This document shows positions 42,059 through 53,381 of a DNA stretch of 64,000 nucleotides, piece by piece; within the stretch, counting starts at the first letter, position 1, and each line of letters begins with the position of its first letter. A program made the translations under genes and the position numbers. A model generated the notes under the pieces. That model was not told where the DNA came from, made no database searches, and saw nothing but the letters and a program-made list of their open reading frames with translations. This stretch comes from Buttiauxella warmboldiae (GTDB lineage Bacteria; Pseudomonadota; Gammaproteobacteria; Enterobacterales; Enterobacteriaceae): contig NZ_RPOH01000030.1 of the NCBI RefSeq assembly GCF_003818135.1, positions 1 to 64,000 of the forward strand, in the 5' to 3' direction.

Positions 42059-44883
42059 ATGGATAAGATCGAAGTTCGGGGCGCCCGCACCCACAATCTC
42101 AAAAATATTAACCTCGATATTCCACGCGACAAGCTGATTGTCGTGACTGGGCTTTCGGGTTCTGGCAAATCCTCACTGGCTTTCGACACCTTATACGCCG
42201 AGGGGCAGCGTCGTTACGTTGAGTCCCTCTCCGCCTATGCGCGTCAGTTCCTGTCATTGATGGAAAAACCGGATGTCGACCATATTGAAGGCTTGTCGCC
42301 GGCGATTTCTATCGAACAGAAATCCACCTCGCACAACCCGCGTTCAACCGTTGGCACTATTACAGAAATTCATGATTACCTGCGTCTGCTGTATGCCCGC
42401 GTGGGCGAGCCGCGCTGCCCGGATCACAACGTGCCGCTGGCGGCGCAAACCGTCAGCCAGATGGTCGATAACGTTTTAGCGCAGCCGGAAGGCAAGCGCC
42501 TGATGCTGCTGGCGCCGATTATTAAAGACAGAAAAGGCGAGCACGCGAAAACGCTGGAAAACCTTGCAAGCCAGGGGTATATCCGCGCCAGGATCGACGG
42601 TGAAGTCTGCGATCTTTCCGATCCGCCAAAGCTAGAATTACAGAAAAAACACACTATTGAAGTGGTGGTTGACCGTTTTAAAGTGCGCGAAGATATCGCC
42701 CAGCGCCTGGCGGAATCCTTTGAAACCGCGCTGGATTTATCCGGTGGCTCTGCGGTTGTCGCCGATATGGATGACGAAAAAGCAGAAGAGCTGCTGTTCT
42801 CGGCAAACTTCGCCTGCCCAATTTGCGGTTACAGCATGCGCGAGCTGGAGCCGCGCCTGTTCTCGTTCAACAACCCGGCCGCGCCTGCCCAACCTGTGAC
42901 GGCCTTGGCGTGCAGCAATATTTTGATCCTGAACGAGTGGTGCAAAACGGTGAGCTTTCCCTTGCCGGCGGCGCGATCCGCGGCTGGGATCGCCGTAATT
43001 TCTATTACTTCACGATGATGCGCTCCCTTGCCGAGCACTATAAGTTTGATATCGAAACGCCGTGGAACGAGCTGAGCGCCAGCGTGAAAAACGTGGTGCT
43101 GAACGGTTCGGGTAAAGAAAGTATTGAATTCAAATATATCAATGACCGTGGTGATACTTCGGTGCGCCGCCATCCGTTCGAAGGCGTGCTGCATAATATG
43201 GAGCGTCGCTATAAAGAAACCGAATCTTCTGCGGTGCGCGAAGAGCTGGCGAAATTTATCAGCAACCGTTCGTGCTCAAGCTGTGAAGGGACGCGCCTGC
43301 GCCGCGAAGCGCGCCACGTGTTCGTTGAAAACACGCCGTTGCCGACCATCTCTGATATGAGCATCGGCCATGCGCTGGAGTTCTTCCAGAACATGAAACT
43401 CAGCGGCCAGCGGGCGCAAATCGCTGAGAAAGTGCTGAAGGAGATCGGCGATCGCCTGAAATTTCTCGTCAATGTGGGTCTGAATTACCTCTCGCTTTCC
43501 CGTTCCGCCGAGACGCTCTCCGGCGGCGAAGCGCAGCGTATCCGTCTGGCAAGCCAGATCGGGGCGGGTCTGGTGGGCGTGATGTATGTGCTTGATGAGC
43601 CGTCAATTGGCCTGCACCAGCGCGATAACGAACGTTTACTGGAAACGCTGATCCACCTGCGCGATCTCGGCAATACCGTGATTGTGGTGGAGCACGACGA
43701 AGATGCGATTCGTGCCGCAGATCATATTATTGATATCGGTCCGGGGGCGGGCGTGCACGGCGGCCAGGTTGTTGCTGAAGGCTCGATGCAGGACATTATG
43801 GATGTGCCAGAGTCTCTGACCGGGCAGTTCCTGAGCGGCAAACGTGAAATTGCCGTGCCGCAGCAGCGTGTACCGGCCGATGCAGCAAAAGTGCTGCAGC
43901 TGGTTGGCGCCAAAGGTAACAACCTGAAAGACGTCACATTGACGCTGCCGGTCGGCCTGTTTACCTGCGTGACCGGGGTTTCCGGCTCCGGAAAATCAAC
44001 GCTGATTAACGACACTTTATTCCCTATCGCCCAGCGTCAGCTTAACGGCGCAACGATTGCCGAACCTGCGCCATATCGCGACGTTCACGGGCTGGAGCAT
44101 TTCGACAAGGTCATTGATATTGACCAGAGCCCGATTGGCCGTACGCCACGCTCAAACCCGGCAACCTATACCGGCGTGTTTACGCCGGTGCGCGAGCTGT
44201 TTGCCGGCGTGCCGGAATCCCGTGCGCGTGGTTATACGCCTGGGCGTTTCAGCTTTAACGTGCGTGGTGGGCGTTGTGAAGCCTGCCAGGGCGACGGCGT
44301 CATCAAAGTAGAGATGCACTTCCTGCCGGATATTTACGTACCGTGCGACCAGTGCCGCGGCAAGCGTTATAACCGCGAAACGCTGGAAATTAAGTACAAA
44401 GGCAAGAGCATCCACGAAGTGCTGGATATGACCATTGAAGACGCTCGTGAGTTCTTCGATGCCGTTCCTGCACTGGCGCGTAAGCTGCAAACGCTGATCG
44501 ACGTCGGCCTCTCCTACATTCGCCTCGGTCAGTCGGCGACGACGCTTTCTGGCGGTGAAGCACAGCGTGTGAAGCTGGCGCGTGAGCTGTCCAAACGCGG
44601 GACCGGCCAGACGCTGTATATCCTCGATGAGCCGACAACCGGCCTGCATTTTGCGGATATCCAGCAGCTACTGGAAGTGCTGCATCAGCTGCGCGACCAG
44701 GGCAATACCATCGTGGTAATCGAGCACAATCTGGACGTGATTAAAACCGCGGACTGGATTGTTGACCTCGGCCCGGAAGGCGGCAGCGGCGGCGGTGAAA
44801 TCCTGGTTTCAGGCACGCCAGAAACGGTCGCGGAATGTGAAGCGTCGCATACCGCGCGTTTCCTCAAACCTTTACTGAAGTAG
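42059..44883 (+). pseudogene. uvrA: UvrA excinuclease subunit with a one-base frameshift
   Basis: This is uvrA in full length (about 940 codons), but it reads in two frames. The first part (from ATG 42059) carries Walker [17 protein letters not shown] and the first zinc-finger half CPICGY. After the codons for SFNNPA (about 42880) the frame is lost and a stop comes at 43018. The rest continues in another frame from [13 protein letters not shown] to the stop at 44883, with both ABC signatures and the second Walker [24 protein letters not shown] lacks one G relative to the expected CCGGCCGGCGCC. The gene is otherwise conserved, so recent mutation or a base-call error are both possible. Confidence 0.9.
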
Positions 44884-45237
44884 TCAGTCAGAGAGCTGCT
44901 GCCTTGTTTGCTGGGGCAGCAGCGATAGCGCCTGCTGATAAGAAGCATCAACCAGATAGTAAATCTGTGAGTCAGGGATCGCGCCATCCAGATAGACCGT
45001 GCTCCAGTGCGCTTTATTAAGATGCGCGCTTGGGAAAACATCCTGATGCTGCGCGCGGAGTAAATCCGCCAGCTCGGGGCTCGCCTTCAGCGAAACCGCT
45101 GGCCGCTGTTCCACGTCATGCACCATGGCGTACAGCACATCCGCGACTTTGATTTGTGTGGCCTTCCAGTCGCTGTGCACCGTTTGCTGCGCTCCCGGTT
45201 TGTTCATGCAGTACTGCAATAGCTCCGAATTGGTCAT
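44884..45237 (-). CDS. yjbR: YjbR (MmcQ/YjbR, CyaY-like fold)
   Basis: A 117-aa small cytoplasmic protein of the MmcQ/YjbR family (DUF419), double-wing DNA-binding-like fold, function unknown. Typical motifs are HSDWKATQIKV, VSLKASPELADLLR and LNKAHWSTVYLDG. The start at 45237 gives MTNSELLQYCM, as in E. coli, with a GGGGG site; an open frame upstream adds 65 unconserved residues. It is convergent with uvrA, stop codons adjacent. The E. coli neighbour yjbQ is absent. Confidence 0.92.
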   Translation of the reverse strand: MTNSELLQYCMNKPGAQQTVHSDWKATQIKVADVLYAMVHDVEQRPAVSLKASPELADLLRAQHQDVFPSAHLNKAHWSTVYLDGAIPDSQIYYLVDASYQQALSLLPQQTRQQLSD

Positions 45238-45489
45238 TTCTATTCCCCCTGCGAGATTCCAGTGAAAACCATTGGCATACCAGTACGCTGGCACCACTAA
45301 GTGTGCGAGCAACTGACCAAAAGGTAAACTTCCGGGGGGCGTTTTGATGAAAAAAACGGCGATACGCGCGCGCACCGCCGTCTTTGGGCTGGAAGGGCTA
45401 CCGATACTCAGAATGAACCATCGCTTCTTCACCCAATGACCGATTGCCGGAGTGAGTCAGGCGCTCAGCTCAGGGGCTGATTAAGCGGT

Positions 45490-46467
45490 TTAAGCCCGGT
45501 CTACCGGGAATGCCAGCACCTCGGACAAACTTTCGGCTTTCAGTGCCAGCATGATCAGGCGATCCACCCCTAACGCCACGCCGGAACAGTCCGGCAATCC
45601 TGCCTTTAGCGCTTCGAGCAAATTCACGTCGATGGGCTGCTGCGGCAAGCCGCGAGCCGCACGTTTACGGTTATCCTGCTCGAAACGCTGTTGCTGTTCA
45701 CGCGCATCGGTTAATTCGTGGAAACCGTTCGCCAGCTCAATGCCGCGGAAGTAAACCTCGAAGCGTTCTGCTACGCGATGGTCTTCAGTGCTGATTTGCG
45801 CCAGCGCCGCCTGGCTTGCGGGGAAGTGGTAAACAAACGTCGGCTTTTCTTTACCAATGTGCGGCTCGACACCGACGCTGAACAGCAGCTGCAGCAGGAT
45901 ATCGCGATCCTCTTCTCCATCGGCAACGTTGCTTAAATCGAGCTTTTTTGCCGCTTCGCGCAGCTGGGCTTTGTCCGCAGAAAGCGGGTCAATTTCCAGG
46001 TGGCGCTGGAAAGCCTGCTGATAGGAGAGCGTTTCAGCGGCGTCGGTTTCCAGCACCTGCTGCAGCAAGTCATCCACTTCATTCATCAGACGATACATAT
46101 CGTAATGCGGGCGATACCACTCCAGCATGGTGAATTCTGGATTGTGATGGCGACCCATTTCTTCATTACGGAAACTGCGGCACAGCTGGAATACCGGGCC
46201 AATGCCCGCCGCCAGCAGGCGTTTCATATGATATTCCGGGCTGGTCATCAGGTAGAGATCGACGCCCTGAGCGTGGCCTGGGCCAACAAAACGGGTTGCA
46301 AACGGGAACAGATTAATGTCCGTTACCGTCGCCTGGCTCATGCACGGTGTTTCCACCTCCAGCACGCCGCGGTCGGCAAAAAAACGCCGAATAACCGTCA
46401 TGATAGCGGCGCGTTTCAACAGGTTGGGGATGGATGCGCTCGGCTGCCAGGTTGCCGTTTCGCTCAT
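45490..46467 (-). CDS. epmA: Elongation factor P beta-lysyltransferase EpmA
   Basis: A 325-aa lysyl-tRNA synthetase paralogue lacking the anticodon-binding domain. It attaches (R)-beta-lysine to EF-P Lys34, which relieves stalling at polyproline. Class II motifs: [20 protein letters not shown] (motif 2) and the C-terminal [14 protein letters not shown] (motif 3). ATG 46467 gives [16 protein letters not shown] and has GGAG upstream. It is divergent from frdA, as in E. coli. Confidence 0.96.
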   Translation of the reverse strand: MSETATWQPSASIPNLLKRAAIMTVIRRFFADRGVLEVETPCMSQATVTDINLFPFATRFVGPGHAQGVDLYLMTSPEYHMKRLLAAGIGPVFQLCRSFRNEEMGRHHNPEFTMLEWYRPHYDMYRLMNEVDDLLQQVLETDAAETLSYQQAFQRHLEIDPLSADKAQLREAAKKLDLSNVADGEEDRDILLQLLFSVGVEPHIGKEKPTFVYHFPASQAALAQISTEDHRVAERFEVYFRGIELANGFHELTDAREQQQRFEQDNRKRAARGLPQQPIDVNLLEALKAGLPDCSGVALGVDRLIMLALKAESLSEVLAFPVDRA

Positions 46468-46796
46468 GGTAAAGTCTCCATATTGATACAAGGCGAAGAA
46501 GTCTACCCGCAACGCCCAGGCGAGACAAATTTTGCGCCGAAAATTTTCTCCGCTGTCCAGAGCGTTTGGCGCTAATAAGCTGAATTGCGTGATGTAAATC
46601 TTAATCAGCATTAATTAATTGCTGCACTGAACAGCAAAAAAATCGAACACGTCAAATTTCCTTAAAAAGCCTGCGGCTATAATCTGCTACCTACAAAGGA
46701 GCAGGGATAACCCTTTCGCTATAGCTGTCACCGAATCGGTGAACTACCTTTGATTAAATTAGCTATACGAAATAACAAAAAATCTGGAGGAATGTC
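46468..46796 (+). promoter_or_regulatory. frdABCD promoter region
   Basis: A 329-nt divergent spacer. TATAAT (46678-46683) is the likely -10. TCGAACACGTCAA (46643-46655), an FNR-like dyad related to the E. coli frdA site, is centred about 41 nt before the predicted start near 46690, the class II activator position. A hairpin CACCGA/TCGGTG (46729-46741) lies in the leader. Anaerobic FNR control is therefore likely. Confidence 0.6.
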
Positions 46797-48590
46797 GTGC
46801 AAACTTTTCAAGCCGATCTCGCCATAATAGGCGCTGGCGGAGCGGGCCTGCGCGCGGCCATCGCCGCGGCCCAGGCCAATCCACAAGCCAAAATAGCGCT
46901 GATTTCTAAAGTCTATCCGATGCGTAGCCACACCGTAGCCGCCGAAGGGGGATCTGCCGCCGTTACGCAGGATCACGACAGCTATGAGTACCATTTCAAT
47001 GACACCGTTGCGGGTGGCGACTGGCTGTGTGAGCAGGATGTCGTCGACTACTTCGTGCATCATTGCCCAACGGAAATGACGCAGCTTGAACAATGGGGCT
47101 GCCCGTGGAGCCGTCGCCCGGATGGTTCAGTCAACGTTCGCCGCTTTGGCGGGATGAAGATTGAACGCACCTGGTTTGCCGCGGATAAAACCGGCTTCCA
47201 TATGCTTCACACTCTGTTCCAGACTTCCCTTCAGTTCCCGCAAATTCAGCGCTTTGACGAGCATTTCGTGCTCGATATTCTGGTTGATGACGGCGCTGCC
47301 CGTGGCCTGGTCGCCATGAATATGATGGAAGGTACGTTGGTGCAGATCCGCGCTAACGCGGTGGTGATGGCAACCGGCGGCGCAGGCCGTGTGTATCGCT
47401 ATAACACCAACGGCGGCATCGTGACCGGCGATGGTATGGGCATGGCCCTGAGCCATGGCGTTCCGCTACGCGATATGGAGTTCGTGCAATATCACCCAAC
47501 CGGCCTGCCGGGTTCCGGCATTCTGATGACGGAAGGCTGCCGCGGTGAAGGCGGTATTCTGGTCAACAAAGATGGCTATCGCTACCTGCAAGATTACGGC
47601 ATGGGGCCTGAAACTCCGCTGGGCGAGCCGCGCAACAAATATATGGAGCTGGGTCCGCGTGACAAAGTTTCCCAGGCCTTCTGGCACGAATGGCGCGCGG
47701 GCCGCACCGTTCCAACGCCGCGTGGCGATGTGGTCTATCTCGATCTGCGTCACCTGGGCGAGAAAAAACTGCTCGAACGTCTGCCGTTCATCTGTGAACT
47801 GTCCAAAGCCTACGTTGGCGTTGACCCGGTGAAAGAGCCGATTCCGGTGCGTCCTACCGCGCACTACACCATGGGCGGTATCGAAACCGATGGCAACTGC
47901 GAAAGCCGCCTCAAAGGGCTGTTTGCCGTAGGGGAATGCTCTTCCGTAGGTCTGCATGGCGCGAACCGTTTAGGCTCCAACTCGCTGGCAGAGCTGGTGG
48001 TGTTTGGCCGTCTGGCCGGTGAAAGTGCCATGAGGCGCGCTAACGAAGCGCAGCCAGCCAACGATGCTGCGCTGAATGCCCAAGCCGCCGACGTGAAAAA
48101 CCGCCTGAAGAAACTGGTGAATCAGGAAGGCTCTGAGAACTGGTCGAAGATTCGCGACGAAATGGGGCTGTCGATGGAGGAAGGCTGCGGGATTTATCGC
48201 ACGCCGGAACTGATGCAGAAAACCATTGATAAGCTGGCCGAACTGCAGGAGCGCTTTAAGCGCGTGCGCATTACGGACACCTCCAGCGTGTTTAACACCG
48301 ATTTGCTCTACACCATCGAGTTGGGTCACGGCCTGAACGTTGCCGAATGTATGGCGCACTCAGCGATGGCACGTAAAGAATCACGCGGCGCGCACCAGCG
48401 TCTGGACGAAGGTTGCACCGAGCGTGATGACGTGAACTTCCTGAAACATACCCTCGCTTTTCGTGACGAAAATGGAACCACGCGTCTGGAATACAGCGAT
48501 GTGAAAATCACGACTTTGCCACCGGCTAAACGCGTCTACGGTGCGGAATCAGAAGCGGCCGACAAGAAGAAGGAGACGTCGAATGGCTGA
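46797..48590 (+). CDS. frdA: Fumarate reductase flavoprotein subunit
   Basis: A 597-aa catalytic subunit of the quinol:fumarate reductase used in anaerobic respiration. The dinucleotide motif [10 protein letters not shown] is at about residues 12-21, the covalent FAD ligand His45 lies in [11 protein letters not shown], and the fumarate site includes HPTGLPGSG and the catalytic-Arg region [16 protein letters not shown]. The start is GTG (46797) with CTGGAGGA upstream, as in E. coli. Five residues shorter than E. coli FrdA, in the lysine-rich tail. It overlaps frdB by 8 nt. Confidence 0.98.
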   Translation: MQTFQADLAIIGAGGAGLRAAIAAAQANPQAKIALISKVYPMRSHTVAAEGGSAAVTQDHDSYEYHFNDTVAGGDWLCEQDVVDYFVHHCPTEMTQLEQWGCPWSRRPDGSVNVRRFGGMKIERTWFAADKTGFHMLHTLFQTSLQFPQIQRFDEHFVLDILVDDGAARGLVAMNMMEGTLVQIRANAVVMATGGAGRVYRYNTNGGIVTGDGMGMALSHGVPLRDMEFVQYHPTGLPGSGILMTEGCRGEGGILVNKDGYRYLQDYGMGPETPLGEPRNKYMELGPRDKVSQAFWHEWRAGRTVPTPRGDVVYLDLRHLGEKKLLERLPFICELSKAYVGVDPVKEPIPVRPTAHYTMGGIETDGNCESRLKGLFAVGECSSVGLHGANRLGSNSLAELVVFGRLAGESAMRRANEAQPANDAALNAQAADVKNRLKKLVNQEGSENWSKIRDEMGLSMEEGCGIYRTPELMQKTIDKLAELQERFKRVRITDTSSVFNTDLLYTIELGHGLNVAECMAHSAMARKESRGAHQRLDEGCTERDDVNFLKHTLAFRDENGTTRLEYSDVKITTLPPAKRVYGAESEAADKKKETSNG

Positions 48591-49320
48591 AGTGATGAAG
48601 ACCCTGAAGATTGAAATTGTGCGCTATAACCCTGAAACGGATAACGAGCCGCACAGCGCAATCTACGAAGTGCCTTACGATGAACAAACCTCGCTGCTGG
48701 ATGCGCTGGGTTACATCAAAGACAACCTGGCGCCGGACCTGAGCTATCGCTGGTCGTGCCGTATGGCTATCTGCGGCTCCTGCGGCATGATGGTCAACCG
48801 CGTGCCGAAACTGGCCTGTAAAACCTTCCTGCGGGAATATACGCAGGGCATGAAAGTTGAAGCGCTGGCCAACTTCCCCATCGAGCGCGATTTGGTGGTC
48901 GATATGACGCACTTTATCGAAAGCCTGGAAGCGATTAAGCCGTACATTATTGGCAACCCACGCACGCCAGAGCAGGGGCCAAATAACCAGACTCCGGCGC
49001 AGATGGCGAAATACCATCAGTTCTCGGGCTGTATTAACTGTGGCCTGTGTTATTCCGCCTGCCCGCAGTTTGGTTTAAACCCTGAGTTTATTGGCCCGGC
49101 AGCCATTACGCTTGCTCATCGCTACAACCTGGATAACCGCGACCACGGCAAGAAAGAGCGTATGGCGCAGTTAAACGGTCAGAATGGCGTCTGGAGCTGC
49201 ACCTTTGTGGGCTTCTGCTCCGAAGTGTGCCCGAAACACGTCGATCCGGCCGCGGCCATCCAGCAGGGTAAAGTCGAAAGTTCGAAAGACTTTTTGATAG
49301 CCACCCTGAAACCACGCTAA
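48583..49320 (+). CDS. frdB: Fumarate reductase iron-sulfur subunit
   Basis: A 245-aa subunit carrying three clusters: 2Fe-2S ([12 protein letters not shown] plus a later Cys), 4Fe-4S ([12 protein letters not shown]) and 3Fe-4S ([11 protein letters not shown] region). It passes electrons from menaquinol at FrdCD to FrdA. ATG 48583 gives [16 protein letters not shown], close to E. coli; it lies inside the end of frdA. Confidence 0.98.
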   Translation: MAEVMKTLKIEIVRYNPETDNEPHSAIYEVPYDEQTSLLDALGYIKDNLAPDLSYRWSCRMAICGSCGMMVNRVPKLACKTFLREYTQGMKVEALANFPIERDLVVDMTHFIESLEAIKPYIIGNPRTPEQGPNNQTPAQMAKYHQFSGCINCGLCYSACPQFGLNPEFIGPAAITLAHRYNLDNRDHGKKERMAQLNGQNGVWSCTFVGFCSEVCPKHVDPAAAIQQGKVESSKDFLIATLKPR

Positions 49321-49330
49321 GGAGTGCAAA

Positions 49331-49726
49331 ATGACTACCAAACGTAAGCCATATGTGCGGACGATGACGCCAACCTGGTGGAAAAAGCTGGGTTTCTACC
49401 GTTTTTATATGATTCGCGAAGGGACTTCGCTGCCAACGGTCTGGTTCAGCATTCTGTTGCTCTGCGGCCTGTTTTCGCTAAAAAGCGGGCCGGAAAGCTG
49501 GGCGGGATTTGTCTCGTTCCTGCAAAATCCGATGGTGATTATCCTCAATTTAATCACTCTGGCCGCCGCTTTGCTGCATAGCAAAACCTGGTTTGAGCTG
49601 GCGCCGAAGGCCGCCAATATCATCATTAAAGATGAAAAAATGGGGCCAGAGCCGGTCATTAAAGGGCTGTGGGCGGTGACGGTTGTCGCCACGGTCGTCA
49701 TTCTGTTTATTGCACTGTTCTGGTAA
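49331..49726 (+). CDS. frdC: Fumarate reductase membrane anchor subunit C
   Basis: A 131-aa membrane subunit with three transmembrane helices (about 28-48, 62-84 and 108-128), which with FrdD binds menaquinol and anchors FrdAB. Residue pattern [20 protein letters not shown] is family-specific. It is 10 nt after frdB. Confidence 0.97.
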   Translation: MTTKRKPYVRTMTPTWWKKLGFYRFYMIREGTSLPTVWFSILLLCGLFSLKSGPESWAGFVSFLQNPMVIILNLITLAAALLHSKTWFELAPKAANIIIKDEKMGPEPVIKGLWAVTVVATVVILFIALFW

Positions 49727-49736
49727 GGGGGCGGTC

Positions 49737-50096
49737 ATGATTAATCCAAATCCAAAACGCTCTGACGAGCCGGTATTCTGGGGGCTGTTTGGCGCAGGCG
49801 GCATGTGGGGCGCCATCATCGCGCCGGTTATTGTGCTGCTGGTGGGCCTTATGCTGCCGCTGGGCCTGTTCCCGGGGGATGCGTTAGGCTATGAGCGCGT
49901 GCTGGCGTTTTCACAAAGTCTGATTGGCCGCCTGTTCATCTTCCTGATGATAGTACTGCCGTTATGGTGCGGGCTGCACCGTATCCACCATGCGATGCAC
50001 GATCTGAAAATCCATGTGCCTTCCGGCAAGTGGGTGTTCTACGGTCTGGCTGCGATTCTGACGGTGGTAACCTTTATCGGCGTGATTACGCTCTGA
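49737..50096 (+). CDS. frdD: Fumarate reductase membrane anchor subunit D
   Basis: A 119-aa membrane subunit with three transmembrane helices and the conserved [13 protein letters not shown] segment. Start ATG 49737 follows GGGGGCGG. In E. coli the ampC promoter lies in the end of frdD; here no ampC follows, and a terminator then yhaL come next, marking a synteny break. Confidence 0.97.
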   Translation: MINPNPKRSDEPVFWGLFGAGGMWGAIIAPVIVLLVGLMLPLGLFPGDALGYERVLAFSQSLIGRLFIFLMIVLPLWCGLHRIHHAMHDLKIHVPSGKWVFYGLAAILTVVTFIGVITL

Positions 50097-50175
50097 TAAT
50101 GCTGCCTGGGGCGGTGCATCAGGCGGTTTAGTTAAGCAACTGCTGCCCTGGCGCTGAACGGACATTTATCTGGAA

Positions 50176-50213
50176 CAGAAAGCACTGCACGAGAATATCG
50201 TCGGTGCTTTCTG
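50176..50213. terminator. Hairpin between frdD and yhaL
   Basis: CAGAAAGCAC (50176-50185) and GTGCTTTCTG (50204-50213) form a perfect 10-bp stem between convergent frdD and yhaL. It could end both transcripts. Confidence 0.75.
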
Positions 50214-50226
50214 CTTATTGGGGGGA

Positions 50227-50436
50227 TTAGAGCGCGTCTTCTTCTGTGGCCAGCCGGATATCCGCTGCGCTGACAATCGCTTCCAGCTCGCTCAACATCT
50301 CGTCATAGCTCAGTTCAGGGTTCTCAACGCTTGCTATAACAGTAGCCGCAACAGCCGGTTGTAACACTTTTTTCTTGTTCCGCTTCACTGTTGATTTGGT
50401 ACGCACTAATGACCCCCGTTTACCCATTACCGACAC
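50227..50436 (-). CDS. yhaL: YhaL-like small protein
   Basis: A 69-aa (60- to 69-aa) protein, basic at the N-terminus and acidic at the C-terminus. The stretch YDEMLSELEAIV followed by an acidic tail recalls E. coli YhaL, which also lies next to yhaK. Function unknown. The start is uncertain: GTG 50436 begins 3 nt past the yhaK stop, which would allow coupling; ATG 50427 is an alternative. Confidence 0.6.
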   Translation of the reverse strand: MSVMGKRGSLVRTKSTVKRNKKKVLQPAVAATVIASVENPELSYDEMLSELEAIVSAADIRLATEEDAL

Positions 50437-50439
50437 TAT

Positions 50440-51141
50440 TCAGAGCGGTAAATCTATCAGTAACGCACGTAGTGGGGTATCAGCAAGCAGCGTAATGTTA
50501 GCTTCATCACGGATAAATGCGCCATCGCCACAGGTGAGCGCTTCTTTTTCCTTAGCCGAGGTAAGGGCATGAACCGTGCCGTGAATAGATTGTAAATACG
50601 CGCGGGGTCCGTGTAACGGGAGGCTCAACTGCTGTCCTTCCTCCAGTTTAATCTGATGGATCCACACCTGCTGGCGCAGCTGCAGGCTCTCTTTACTGCC
50701 GTCGGGCGAGGCCAGTAGCTGCTGCGGCAGGGCGGCCAGCGTGATTTTTTGCAGCGGCGGGTTTTCACGTTCCGGGCAGGCGTCCAGCCACAGCTGTATG
50801 CGCGTCAGCGCGTTCTCTTTGCTGAGGTTATGTTCGCTGTAACTAAGCCCCGGTTGGGTGGACAGCAGCAGCGCTTCACCCGCTTGCGCCTGTATGTGAT
50901 GGCCTTCACTGTCGCGGTACTCCGCTTCGCCTTCCAGAATCACATTGAGAATATCGACCTTTGGGTAGGTACGTGGCTGGAATGACGCGCCCGGCGCTAA
51001 CACTTCCTGATTGAGTACGCGCAGCGCAGCATAGCCCAGCAATTCAGGGTCGAAATAGTGACCGAAGGAGAACGTATAGCGCGCCTGCAGCCATCCGTAA
51101 TCTGCCTTTCCGCATTGTCTGGCCGTTCTTGGCGTAATCAT
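50440..51141 (-). CDS. yhaK: Pirin-like bicupin YhaK
   Basis: A 233-aa cytosolic pirin-family bicupin. The N-terminal cupin contains FGHYFDPELLGYAALRVLNQE and PHIDVL-like metal-site region KVDILNVILEGEAEYRDSEG; the second cupin is degenerate. E. coli YhaK is a redox-sensitive marker protein, and yhaK is controlled by the adjacent regulator YhaJ. It is divergent from yhaJ across 106 nt. Confidence 0.93.
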   Translation of the reverse strand: MITPRTARQCGKADYGWLQARYTFSFGHYFDPELLGYAALRVLNQEVLAPGASFQPRTYPKVDILNVILEGEAEYRDSEGHHIQAQAGEALLLSTQPGLSYSEHNLSKENALTRIQLWLDACPERENPPLQKITLAALPQQLLASPDGSKESLQLRQQVWIHQIKLEEGQQLSLPLHGPRAYLQSIHGTVHALTSAKEKEALTCGDGAFIRDEANITLLADTPLRALLIDLPL

Positions 51142-51247
51142 AATCTATGGGCCTCTTTTTACTCTGAATCCATGGTAAAGCTCTGGACGCTGCATTGTTA
51201 GCCAGTTAATCTGCTGGGTATGTTCAAATTTCCTGAATGAGAACCAG

Positions 51248-52138
51248 ATGGCTAAAGAGAGAGCGTTGACGCTGGAAGCATTGCGGGTCATGGATGCAAT
51301 CGATCGACGAGGCAGCTTTGCGGCGGCGGCCGATGAGCTGGGTCGCGTCCCCTCGGCCTTGAGTTACACCATGCAGAAGCTTGAAGAAGAGCTGGATGTG
51401 GTGTTGTTTGATCGTTCAGGGCATCGTACAAAATTTACCAACGTGGGGCGTATGCTGCTTGAGCGCGGGCGAGTGTTGCTCGAAGCCGCTGAAAAACTGA
51501 CTACGGATGCGGAAGCGCTGGCGCGAGGCTGGGAAACCCATCTGACTATCGTGGCTGAGGCGCTGGTTCCCAGCGTGAAGCTGTACCCATTAGTCGAAAA
51601 ACTTGCTGAGAAAGCGGACACGCAGCTGTCGATTATCACCGAAGTGCTGGCAGGCTCCTGGGAGCGCCTGGAACAGGGGCGGGCGGATATTGTGATTGCG
51701 CCAGATATGCACTTCCGTTCCTCGTCAGAGATTAACTCGCGCAAGCTGTATAAAGTGCTAAGCGTGTATGTTGCCGCGCCAGACCATCCGATTCACCATG
51801 AACCGGAGCCGCTTTCTGAAGTCACACGCGTTAAATATCGCGGTATTGCCGTAGCGGATACCGCCCGGGAACGCCCGGTGCTGACGGTACAATTACTGGA
51901 TAAACAGCCGCGCCTTACCGTGAGCAGCATGGAAGATAAGCGCCAGGCGCTGTTGGCGGGGCTAGGTGTGGCAACAATGCCTTATCCCATGGTCGAACAG
52001 GATATTGCCGAAGGGCGGCTGCGCGTTGTGAGCCCTGAATACACCAATGAGATCGATATTATTATGGCATGGCGGCGCGATAGCATGGGCGAGGCGAAAG
52101 CCTGGTGCCTGCGTGAAATTCCAAAATTATTGAAGTAA
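51248..52138 (+). CDS. yhaJ: LysR-family regulator YhaJ
   Basis: A 296-aa LysR-type regulator: N-terminal winged helix (about 1-65, RRGSFAAAADELGRVPSALS) and an effector-binding domain (about 95-290). E. coli YhaJ activates yqjF and is used for sensing aromatic nitro-compound products. It is divergent from yhaK, so the 106-nt spacer should hold the operators. The yhaLKJ trio is reversed relative to yqjG-yhaH. Confidence 0.9.
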   Translation: MAKERALTLEALRVMDAIDRRGSFAAAADELGRVPSALSYTMQKLEEELDVVLFDRSGHRTKFTNVGRMLLERGRVLLEAAEKLTTDAEALARGWETHLTIVAEALVPSVKLYPLVEKLAEKADTQLSIITEVLAGSWERLEQGRADIVIAPDMHFRSSSEINSRKLYKVLSVYVAAPDHPIHHEPEPLSEVTRVKYRGIAVADTARERPVLTVQLLDKQPRLTVSSMEDKRQALLAGLGVATMPYPMVEQDIAEGRLRVVSPEYTNEIDIIMAWRRDSMGEAKAWCLREIPKLLK

Positions 52139-52163
52139 AGCTCAGGATGGCCGTCAGAATCCA

Positions 52164-52190
52164 CTCACCCCAGCAAAGAGCCGGGGTGAG
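52164..52190. terminator. Hairpin between convergent yhaJ and fbp
   Basis: CTCACCCC (52164-52171) and GGGGTGAG (52183-52190) form a perfect 8-bp stem. It marks the right-hand edge of the inferred 50-kb inversion. Confidence 0.6.
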
Positions 52191-52207
52191 CGCTGGGATT
52201 AAACCAC

Positions 52208-53206
52208 TTATGCGTCCGGGAACTCACGGATAAAGCGTTCAACGTCATCAACCATGTGCTGGTTGCCGACGAAGAACGGACGGCGCTGGTGCAGGGTTTC
52301 TGGGATGATATCCAGAATACGTTCTTTACCGTCGCTGGCCTTGCCGCCCGCTTGCTCGGCGAGGAATGCCATCGGGTTGCCTTCATACAGCAAACGCAGT
52401 TTCCCCTGCGGGTGGCTGGCGGTGCTTGGGTAAAGGTAAATCCCGCCTTTCAACAGGTTGCGATGGAAATCGGCCACCAGAGAGCCAATATAGCGCGAAG
52501 TGTAAGGGCGCTGGGTGTTGGCATCTTCTTCCTGGCAGAATTTAATGTATTTTTTCACGCCGGTCGGGAAGCGAATATAGTTCCCTTCGTTGATGGAGTA
52601 AGTGCTGCCGGCTTCCGGGAAGCGCATACGCTCCTGGCACAGGCAGAACACGCCGAGAGAAGGGTCGTAGGTGAAGGCGTGAACGCCACAGCCGGTGGTA
52701 TAAACCAGCATGGTTGAGGAGCCGTAAACCACATAACCGGCGGCTACCTGACGGTTGCCAGGCTGCAGGAAATCCGCTTCGGTAACAGGGGTGCCCACGG
52801 GCGTTATACGGCGATAGATAGAGAAAATCGTCCCCACGGAGACGTTGACGTCGATATTGGATGAGCCATCAAGCGGGTCCATCAATACCACGTATTTGGC
52901 ATGCTCTGCGCCTTCGAACACAACAATCTCATCTTCTTCTTCGGAAGCCACACCGGCCACAATCCCTCGGGCTTTCAGCGCGGCTTTCAATTTTTCATTC
53001 GCGAACAGGTCGAGCTTTTGCTGCACTTCGCCCTGCACGTTTTCCGCTCCGCTGGCACCTAAAATATCCACCAGACCCGCTTTATTGATATCACGGTGGA
53101 TGATCTTTGCGCCGAGCTTTATCGCCGACAGTAAGGCAGTCAGTTCCCCGGTTGCGTGCGAGAACTCGTGCTGCTTTTCGACAATAAATTCACCTAACGT
53201 TTTCAT
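52208..53206 (-). CDS. fbp: Fructose-1,6-bisphosphatase class 1
   Basis: A 332-aa gluconeogenic enzyme. The metal/phosphate motif [12 protein letters not shown] is at about residues 110-121, with EEDE acidic ligands earlier and [13 protein letters not shown] later. Length equals E. coli Fbp. It is divergent from mpl, as in E. coli. Confidence 0.98.
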   Translation of the reverse strand: MKTLGEFIVEKQHEFSHATGELTALLSAIKLGAKIIHRDINKAGLVDILGASGAENVQGEVQQKLDLFANEKLKAALKARGIVAGVASEEEDEIVVFEGAEHAKYVVLMDPLDGSSNIDVNVSVGTIFSIYRRITPVGTPVTEADFLQPGNRQVAAGYVVYGSSTMLVYTTGCGVHAFTYDPSLGVFCLCQERMRFPEAGSTYSINEGNYIRFPTGVKKYIKFCQEEDANTQRPYTSRYIGSLVADFHRNLLKGGIYLYPSTASHPQGKLRLLYEGNPMAFLAEQAGGKASDGKERILDIIPETLHQRRPFFVGNQHMVDDVERFIREFPDA

Positions 53207-53381
53207 AACACTTTCCCTGCATTAGTCAGTTAAATAAAACGATTGCAACAATCCTAACAAAAAATCAAATACTAGCGTACAGGTGAATCGCGACAGCAAA
53301 ATACGGAATTAACTTAAATGCGATTTGCCAGCACCCCACATACGGTTAGAATGTGCGCCAGATAATGAAAGGATGGTTTTT

